A stretch of DNA of 64,000 bases, taken from NCBI RefSeq assembly GCF_001667115.1, contig NZ_LZIJ01000171.1:1-64000 (forward strand). Reading direction: 5' to 3'. Each line of letters opens with the position of its first letter. The stretch's first letter is position 1. This DNA comes from Mycobacterium sp. 852002-51163_SCH5372311 (GTDB lineage: Bacteria; Actinomycetota; Actinomycetes; Mycobacteriales; Mycobacteriaceae). The notes under the pieces are model-generated. The model was not told the DNA's origin, searched no databases, and was given only the letters and a program-made list of their open reading frames with translations. A program made the position numbers and the translations under genes. Below, one piece after another: positions 58,850 through 64,000 of the stretch.

Positions 58850-58877
58850 CGCAACCTCCTTACCAATCGTCTGCCGC

Positions 58878-59117
58878 TCAGGCGCTCAGCGCGGCCGCCG
58901 CGAGCGCCTTGATCCGATCCGGCCGGAAGCCCGACCAGTGGTCGTCGCCTGCCACCACGACGGGAGCCTGCAGATACCCCAGCGCCATCACGTAGTCCCG
59001 CGCCTCGGGGTCCAGGGTGATGTCGACCGTGTCGTAGGCGATGCCTTGCTTGTCCAGCGCCTTGTAGGTGGCACTGCACTGCACACATGCGGGCTTGGTG
59101 TAGACGGTGATGCTCAT
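58878..59117 (-). CDS. nrdH: Glutaredoxin-like NrdH
   Basis: A 79-residue redoxin, the usual length. The active-site pair is CVQC in KPACVQCSAT. It reduces the NrdE C-terminal disulfide, taking electrons from thioredoxin reductase. The tail WSGFRPDRIKAL is the NrdH signature. ATG 59117; GAGCGG lies upstream. First gene of the nrdHIE operon. Confidence 0.97.
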   Translation of the reverse strand: MSITVYTKPACVQCSATYKALDKQGIAYDTVDITLDPEARDYVMALGYLQAPVVVAGDDHWSGFRPDRIKALAAAALSA

Positions 59118-59572
59118 CGGAGATGCCGCTCCTTTGCGGGAAGATGGCGGAACTGGTCGGGAACTGTCACGAACTGGCAACTACTCTGGTGATGCGTCTG
59201 CGCTGTATTCAGCGGCCCGTCAAGCCCCCAAATTCCCATCCTGCGACCATCCCGTCGAAGCCGTGGCTGCGAACTGTTCAAGCCGATTCCGGGAGTTCCA
59301 CCAGGCCTGGCTGGCTCGGTGCTGCTGGGTTCTGCCGGCCCTCGAAACACTACACCTAGGGGGTGACAAGTTGTCGAGATACAAGATGTTCTGAATAACA
59401 TTTTTGAAATTCCCTGGTCGGGAGGCTGTCTGTCGTGCGGCGCCCGGCGTGTCGCAGATCACATCTCTTCCGGGCGCTGCGTGTACATACCGGTATATCA
59501 GCGGCCACCGACAAACACCGCTGCACACGTTCCGCAGACCAGGCGCCAGCAAAGTCCCCGCGACTACCGCTG
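59118..59572. other. 455-base regulatory gap upstream of nrdH
   Basis: No gene on either strand. It contains the paired NrdR-like boxes at 59347-59394 and an AT-rich stretch next to them (ATACAAGATG to ATAACATTTTTG). The nrdHIE leader downstream of the boxes is about 230 bases. Confidence 0.6.
59347..59394. promoter_or_regulatory. Pair of NrdR-like boxes upstream of nrdHIE
   Basis: ACACTACACCTAGGGG (59347-59362) and ATACAAGATGTTCTGA (59379-59394) each fit acaCwAtATaTwGtgt at about 11 of 16 positions. Starts are 32 bp apart, the same as in the nrdF2 promoter, and the first box is nearly the same sequence as the nrdF2 box ACACTACCCCTGGGGT. Confidence 0.78.
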
Positions 59573-60133
59573 TCAGCCGGCTTCGGCGGCGAGTTTGCCG
59601 ACGACGTCGCGCACGTTCGCGGAAAGTTCGGCATTGTCCGCAACGGCATTGCCATCCAGCGTTTGGAAGGGAACCGACAGCTTGATGGCATCGATCACGC
59701 GGGCGCCGGCGATGCCGAACGACTTACGGGTTTCGTCGTGCGCCCACACCCCGCCGTAGCGGCCCATCGCGCCGCCGATGACCGCTAGCGGCTTGTCTTT
59801 CAGCGCCGCATCGCCGAAGGGCCGCGAGAGCCAGTCGATCGCGTTCTTGACCACCGCGGGGATGCTGCCGTTGTACTCCGGGGTGACCACCAGCGCCGCA
59901 TCCGCATCGGCCGCCGCGGCACGCAGAGCAGCCACCCCGGCCGGCGCCGCTCCGGCAGCGGCATTCATCGCCGGGTCGATGTCCTCGTTGTAGAACGGCA
60001 GCTCGCCCAGCCCTTCGAAGACGGTGACGACGACGCCGTCCGGAGCCACCGCCGCCGCCAGCTCCGCGATCTGGCGGTTGATCGACGCTGCGCGCAGGCT
60101 GCCCACGAGCGCCAAGACTTTGATGTCGGCCAT
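59573..60133 (-). CDS. NADPH-dependent FMN reductase, Rv3054c type
   Basis: A 186-residue flavodoxin-like quinone/FMN reductase. Family marks: LVGSLRAASINRQIAE (phosphate-binding loop), TPEYNGSIPAVVKNAIDWLSRP and IGGAMGRYGG. It probably reduces quinones or free flavin with NAD(P)H. Divergent from a TetR gene with a perfect palindrome in between, so it is a likely target of that repressor. Confidence 0.92.
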   Translation of the reverse strand: MADIKVLALVGSLRAASINRQIAELAAAVAPDGVVVTVFEGLGELPFYNEDIDPAMNAAAGAAPAGVAALRAAAADADAALVVTPEYNGSIPAVVKNAIDWLSRPFGDAALKDKPLAVIGGAMGRYGGVWAHDETRKSFGIAGARVIDAIKLSVPFQTLDGNAVADNAELSANVRDVVGKLAAEAG

Positions 60134-60178
60134 ATCCGGTTCCCTTCGTAGTTGCTCTACATCTTTGCACGACCAAAC

Positions 60179-60192
60179 CGGACTATAGTCCG
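60179..60192. promoter_or_regulatory. Perfect 14-bp palindrome, probable TetR operator
   Basis: CGGACTATAGTCCG is fully self-complementary and lies in the 88-base gap between the divergent FMN reductase and TetR genes. It is the expected position for a shared operator. Confidence 0.8.
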
Positions 60193-60221
60193 CTTTATTC
60201 CATTCGCGTTACAGTGCTGAT

Positions 60222-60842
60222 GTGGACGAGCGGTTGACTGAGTTGCTGGTGTCCGCTCCGCAGGAGCTGACCCACGAACGTCCAAAAGGGAGAAGCGACG
60301 CGGCGCGCAATCGCGAACTGTTGCTGAAGGCGGCCCGCGACCTGGTCGCCAAACGCGGCGCGGACGCGGTCACGATGGACGACATCGCCGCGGCCGCCGG
60401 CGTCGGCAAGGGCACGCTGTTCCGCCGCTTCGGCAGCCGGGCCGGACTGATGATGGTGCTGCTCGACGAGGATGAGCGGGCCAGTCAACAAGCTTTCCTG
60501 TTCGGCCCGCCGCCCCTGGGCCCCGACGCGCCGCCGCTGGACCGGCTGCTGGCGTTCGGCCGCGAACGGATGTGCTTCGCGCATGCTCACCACGCGCTGC
60601 TGTCGGCGGCCAACCGCGCCCCGCTGAGCCGTTACGGACCGGCCGCGGCGGTGACCCGGACACACGTGCGGGTGTTGCTGCAGTCGGCCCAGACCACCGG
60701 TGACCTCGACGCACAGACAGACGCACTGCTGGCGCTGCTCGACGCCGACTACGTCGAACACCAGCTCACCGACGGCGGTCACACCCTCGAGACGCTGAGC
60801 GAGGCGTGGGGAAGCCTGGCGCGCAAGCTCTGCGGTCGATGA
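60222..60842 (+). CDS. TetR-family regulator, Rv3055 type
   Basis: A 206-residue regulator (about 204 in M. tuberculosis). Helix-turn-helix: GADAVTMDDIAAAAGVGKGTLFRRFGSRAGLMMVLLD. The start GTG 60222 lies 30 bases after a perfect palindrome. Its stop overlaps the start of dinP by 4 bases (ATGA), so repressor and polymerase genes are translationally coupled, an unusual link for a translesion polymerase. Confidence 0.92.
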   Translation: MDERLTELLVSAPQELTHERPKGRSDAARNRELLLKAARDLVAKRGADAVTMDDIAAAAGVGKGTLFRRFGSRAGLMMVLLDEDERASQQAFLFGPPPLGPDAPPLDRLLAFGRERMCFAHAHHALLSAANRAPLSRYGPAAAVTRTHVRVLLQSAQTTGDLDAQTDALLALLDADYVEHQLTDGGHTLETLSEAWGSLARKLCGR

Positions 60843-61897
60843 GTTCCGTAACAACCGGGCCGGCACCGCCCTCGATCCTGCACATCGACCTGGACCAGTT
60901 TCTGGCGTCCGTCGAACTGCGCCGTCACCCCGAACTGGCCGGCCTGCCGGTCATCGTCGGCGGCAACGGCGACCCGAACGAACCCCGCAAAGTCGTCACC
61001 TGTGCCTCGTACGAGGCTCGCGAGTTCGGGGTGCGCGCCGGCATGCCACTGCGACAGGCCGCACGCCGCTGCCCGGACGCCACGTTCTTGCCGTCCGATC
61101 CCGCTGCCTACGACGAGGCGTCCGACCAGGTGATGGGATTGCTACGCGACTTGGGACACCCGGTCGAGGTGTGGGGCTGGGACGAGGCGTACGTCGCCGT
61201 GGCGGCTCCTGCCGATCCCGCCGAAGTTGCCGAACAGATCCGCACCGTCGTGTCCACCGAGACCGGGTTGTCCTGCTCGGTGGGTATCAGCGACAACAAG
61301 CAGCGCGCCAAAGTCGCAACCGGCTTCGCGAAACCGGCCGGGGTGTTTGCCCTCACCGACGCGAACTGGATGACGCTGATGGCCGACCGTCCCGTCGACG
61401 CCCTGTGGGGCGTAGGTCCGAAGACAGCGAAAAGGCTTGCCGCCCTGGGCATCACAACTGTCTGGGAACTGGCGCACAGCGACGCCGAGCTGTTGACGTC
61501 GGCGTTCGGCGCGCGCACCGGACTGTCGCTGTTGCTGCTTGCCAAAGGCGGCGGCGACACCGATGTGAGCGCCGAGCCGTGGGTGCCGCGCTCTCGCAGC
61601 CACGTCGTCACCTTCCCGCGGGACCTGACCGACCGAACCGAAATGGACTCGGCCATAACCGAATTGGCACGACGAGCACTCGAGGAAGTAGTCGCAGCGG
61701 GACGTATTGTCACGCGGGTGGCGGTGACCGTACGCACCGCGACGTTCTACACCCGCACCAAAATCCGCAAGCTGGCGGCGCCCACCACCGACCCGTCCGT
61801 GATCATCGCGACCGCGCTGCGCGTCCTGGACCTGTTCGAGTTGGACCGGCCGATCCGGTTACTGGGCGTGCGGCTGGAGCTCGAGATGCCTGACTAA
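60839..61897 (+). CDS. dinP: Y-family DNA polymerase DinP (DinB2, Pol IV type)
   Basis: A 352-residue error-prone polymerase (346 in M. tuberculosis Rv3056). Catalytic carboxylates: HIDLDQFLASVE near the N-terminus and WGWDEAY near residue 120, where DE corresponds to the usual SxDE. The helix-hairpin-helix segment is LWGVGPKTAKRLAALGI, and a little-finger domain follows. No beta-clamp-binding tail is seen at the C-terminus, as known for mycobacterial DinB2. ATG 60839 overlaps the TetR stop. Confidence 0.95.
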   Translation: MSSVTTGPAPPSILHIDLDQFLASVELRRHPELAGLPVIVGGNGDPNEPRKVVTCASYEAREFGVRAGMPLRQAARRCPDATFLPSDPAAYDEASDQVMGLLRDLGHPVEVWGWDEAYVAVAAPADPAEVAEQIRTVVSTETGLSCSVGISDNKQRAKVATGFAKPAGVFALTDANWMTLMADRPVDALWGVGPKTAKRLAALGITTVWELAHSDAELLTSAFGARTGLSLLLLAKGGGDTDVSAEPWVPRSRSHVVTFPRDLTDRTEMDSAITELARRALEEVVAAGRIVTRVAVTVRTATFYTRTKIRKLAAPTTDPSVIIATALRVLDLFELDRPIRLLGVRLELEMPD

Positions 61898-62787
61898 CGC
61901 CGCGCCGGGCTGGGTCGAAGCGCTCGGGAGAACAAAACGTTGACCTGCCGCATCGCCACGCTGTACGGCCACCACGCCAGCCGTTTGAAGGCGTACAGCG
62001 CCCGGATGTCCGGCGATGTGTAGATCAAGTATCGGTTCTTGGCGACTCCGGCCACGATTTTCTCGGCCGCCCTTTCCGGCGATACCGCGTGACCGCTGAA
62101 CCGGTCGATCCACCGGCTGACGTTGGGGTCTTCGCGATCCACGCCGGCGATTTCCACCGTGTTGACCAGGGGTGTCTTGACCGCCCCCGGCACGACGACC
62201 GACACCCCGATGCGGTGCCGCGCGAGGTCGAAACGCAGCACCTCGGAAAGCCCGCGCAATCCGTACTTGCTCGCGCTGTAGGCGGCATGCCAGGGCAGTG
62301 CGACCAGGCCCGCGGCGGACGACACATTGACCAGATGTCCACCCCTGCCGGCTGCCACCATCGGCGGCAGGAATGCCTCGATAACGTGGATCGGGCCCAT
62401 CAGATTGATCGAGATCATCCGCTTCCACTGGTCGTGCGTCAGCCGGTCGACGGTCCCCCAGGCCGACACGCCCGCAATATTCATCACGACGTCCATGCTC
62501 GGGTGGGCGGCATGGATGTCATCCGCGAACGCGGCCACCTCGTCGTAATCGGAGATATCCAGAGCGCGGTATTCAGGCACTTCCGCGCCCAGCGCGCGGG
62601 CGTCGGACACGGTCAGTGCCAAACCCTCTTCGTCGCGGTCGGTCAGGTACAGCTCGGCGCCCTGCGCCGCCAGCCGCAATGCCGTGGCCCGGCCTATGCC
62701 ACTGGCCGCACCGGTGACAAAACACCGCTTTCCGGTGAAATACCGCTCCTTAAATTGCCCAGCCGTCTGCGCCATGCCGGTGACCAT
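61894..62787 (-). CDS. Short-chain dehydrogenase/reductase, Rv3057c type
   Basis: A 297-residue classical SDR. Cofactor motif VTGAASGIGRATALRL; NIAGVS (NNAG position); catalytic Ser in NVSSAAG and YSASK (Tyr-x3-Lys). Substrate unknown; such genes are common beside P450 genes. ATG 62787 was chosen; ATG 62775 and 62841 are alternatives, the last of which would overlap the TetR gene. It converges on dinP with a 4-base overlap and follows the TetR gene by 14 bases. Confidence 0.92.
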   Translation of the reverse strand: MVTGMAQTAGQFKERYFTGKRCFVTGAASGIGRATALRLAAQGAELYLTDRDEEGLALTVSDARALGAEVPEYRALDISDYDEVAAFADDIHAAHPSMDVVMNIAGVSAWGTVDRLTHDQWKRMISINLMGPIHVIEAFLPPMVAAGRGGHLVNVSSAAGLVALPWHAAYSASKYGLRGLSEVLRFDLARHRIGVSVVVPGAVKTPLVNTVEIAGVDREDPNVSRWIDRFSGHAVSPERAAEKIVAGVAKNRYLIYTSPDIRALYAFKRLAWWPYSVAMRQVNVLFSRALRPSPARR

Positions 62788-62801
62788 ACCGGCGGTATCG
62801 A

Positions 62802-63461
62802 TTACGGCTTGGGTGAGCCGCCCCATAGCGCGGTGAGCCACAACTGTTCGAGCACCCGAACGCGTCGCTCCAGGTCGCTGTCGCGACCGACCAGGAGATG
62901 GTCGCCGGTCAACATCAATGCGGTGGTGCCGGCCAGCGTTCGGATCAGCGTCGGCAGGTCATCGCTGATCGGGTTGGCGGTCCCGGCTTTCACCTCGGCG
63001 TCGACAATGGCGACGATCTCCTGCAGCACCACTTGGAACTGCTGTTCGAGAATGTCGCGGATCTCGATATCGGTGTGGCGGGCGGTATTGCACGCCATCA
63101 TCACCGGATCGTTGTGCGCGTAGACGGCTGCTGCGCTGCCTACCATCCGCTTGGCGAACTGCTCCGGCGACTCCCCGGGCTGGCGGGGAGCGAAATACTG
63201 CGTGCGTTCTTCAAGCTCTTCGGCGGCCTCGGCCAGAATCTGCGCCAGCACCGAGTACTTGGAGTCGAAATAGAAGTAGAAGCCGGATCGGGCCACCCCG
63301 GCTCGCAGGCTGATGGTGCTGACGGAGAGCTCGGCGAACGGTCTTTCCTGGACTAGTTCCCGCACCGCCTGCAGGATCGCCTGGCGCTGCTTGTCACCAC
63401 GCCGCCGCAGCGCCGGCGCGGACTCCTCCTGGTTGATGGCGTTGGCGGCCTGGCTATCCAC
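62802..63461 (-). CDS. TetR-family regulator, Rv3058c type
   Basis: A 219-residue regulator. Helix-turn-helix: FAELSVSTISLRAGVARSGFYFYFDSKYSVLAQIL. The C-terminal domain resembles EthR-like ligand domains in being helical and hydrophobic (TLIRTLAGTTALMLTGDH). It is divergent from cyp136, with a perfect palindrome between them, and lies ahead of the SDR gene on its own strand. It probably controls both the P450 and the SDR. Confidence 0.93.
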   Translation of the reverse strand: MDSQAANAINQEESAPALRRRGDKQRQAILQAVRELVQERPFAELSVSTISLRAGVARSGFYFYFDSKYSVLAQILAEAAEELEERTQYFAPRQPGESPEQFAKRMVGSAAAVYAHNDPVMMACNTARHTDIEIRDILEQQFQVVLQEIVAIVDAEVKAGTANPISDDLPTLIRTLAGTTALMLTGDHLLVGRDSDLERRVRVLEQLWLTALWGGSPKP

Positions 63462-63503
63462 CCTTGATCACACCCTGACCTTGCACCAAGACGATCGAAA
63501 AGC

Positions 63504-63525
63504 AAACTTGACAGCCGTCAAGTTT
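63504..63525. promoter_or_regulatory. Perfect 9-bp-arm palindrome between TetR gene and cyp136
   Basis: AAACTTGAC-AGCC-GTCAAGTTT lies 43 bases upstream of the TetR start and 64 bases upstream of cyp136. It is a strong candidate for the TetR operator controlling both directions. Confidence 0.85.
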
Positions 63526-63588
63526 ATCCGAAGTATAAGTGAAATAAGTGACACCGCTCACCCGTAGCGGAAGCGCAAAGGAGCGTTA

Positions 63589-64000
63589 ATGGTCGCCACG
63601 ATCAGCACCCCGCAATACCTGCTCGACCAGGCGCGGCGCCGTTTCACCCCGTCGATCAACAACTTCCCCGGCATGGGATTGCTGGAGCGCAGGCTGCTCA
63701 GCACTGAGTTCCCGGAGAGAAAGCTGGCCGAGCCGCCGGAGGGCAGCGGACTCAAGCCGGTTCTCGGCGATGCCGGTCTACCGGTCATCGGGCACATCAT
63801 CGAGATGTTGCGCGGCGGGCCGGACTACGTGCTGCACCTGTACCGCACCAAGGGACCGGTCGTGTTCGGTGACTCGCCGGTGTTGCCGGGCGTCGCGGCG
63901 CTAGGTCCGGACGCCGCGCAGATCATCTACTCCAACCGCAACAAGGACTACTCCCAGCAGGGCTGGGTACCTGTGATCGGGCCGTTCTTCCACCGCGGCC
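63589..64000 (+). CDS. cyp136: Cytochrome P450 CYP136, N-terminal part (cut by window end)
   Basis: The first 137 codons of a P450: MVATISTPQYLLDQARRRF, then GLPVIGHIIEMLRGGPDYVL, the usual proline-rich hinge and A-helix of class I P450s, then NKDYSQQGWVPVIGPFF in the B/C region. The heme-Cys loop would lie beyond the window. AAAGGAG five bases before ATG 63589 supports the start. Named from its position (Rv3059) and sequence. It is divergent from the Rv3058c-type TetR gene and the SDR, suggesting a small lipid or sterol oxidation unit. Confidence 0.9.
   Translation, partial: MVATISTPQYLLDQARRRFTPSINNFPGMGLLERRLLSTEFPERKLAEPPEGSGLKPVLGDAGLPVIGHIIEMLRGGPDYVLHLYRTKGPVVFGDSPVLPGVAALGPDAAQIIYSNRNKDYSQQGWVPVIGPFFHRG

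Overview
The window is chromosomal DNA of a high-GC mycobacterium, most likely a pigmented slow grower. Gene order from about 1.1 to 64 kb follows the M. tuberculosis block ligA (Rv3014c) to cyp136 (Rv3059), and most protein lengths match their M. tuberculosis counterparts as I know them. I cannot name the species from this sequence alone. There are no rRNA or tRNA genes, CRISPR arrays, transposases or integrases that I can see.

Left part (1-17.8 kb): an interrupted mmpS with an upstream TetR gene; ligA; an SRPBCC/ArsR pair; a MetE-like gene (Rv3015c type); lpqA; mnmA-iscS; two acyltransferase genes resembling the ornithine-lipid pair OlsA/OlsB; fixA-fixB (electron transfer flavoprotein); the methylglucose-polysaccharide genes Rv3030-Rv3031-Rv3032; and an SRPBCC-epimerase fusion. 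The esx/PPE/IS1081 cassette that separates lpqA from mnmA in M. tuberculosis is absent.

Accessory island (about 17.8-36.0 kb): this lies where M. tuberculosis has little more than Rv3033. Its core is an eight-gene operon in which every gene overlaps the next (crtE, crtI, crtB, crtYc, crtYd, crtT-like, crtU-like, Rieske oxygenase). Around it are a LapA-like membrane gene, type 2 IPP isomerase (fni), two paralogous MarR regulators, and a tightly packed MMPL transporter-TspO-photolyase operon. Several conserved unknowns and a secreted serine-protease homologue with an altered catalytic triad complete it. An AT-rich CTTAACT motif recurs in front of several of these units. My reading is a MarR-controlled light and oxidative-damage programme: precursor supply, aromatic carotenoid synthesis with a possible terminal oxygenation, lipid export, tetrapyrrole sensing and light-driven DNA repair.

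Right part (36-64 kb): conserved mycobacterial core from the Rv3034c to Rv3059 types, including Rv3034c-Rv3038c, echA17, a Nudix hydrolase, an ABC ATPase, serB2, ctaD, fecB, adhC, the class Ib ribonucleotide reductase genes (nrdF2 and nrdH-nrdI-nrdE), a Baeyer-Villiger-type monooxygenase, dinP and the start of cyp136. Both nrd promoters carry paired NrdR-like boxes exactly 32 bp apart. About 1 kb from nrdF2 is a diverged ghost copy of the last 26 nrdF codons, changed mostly at synonymous sites, which marks a past insertion or recombination. Several TetR genes have clear palindromic operators nearby, and at least four kinds of intergenic repeat or hairpin element are present.
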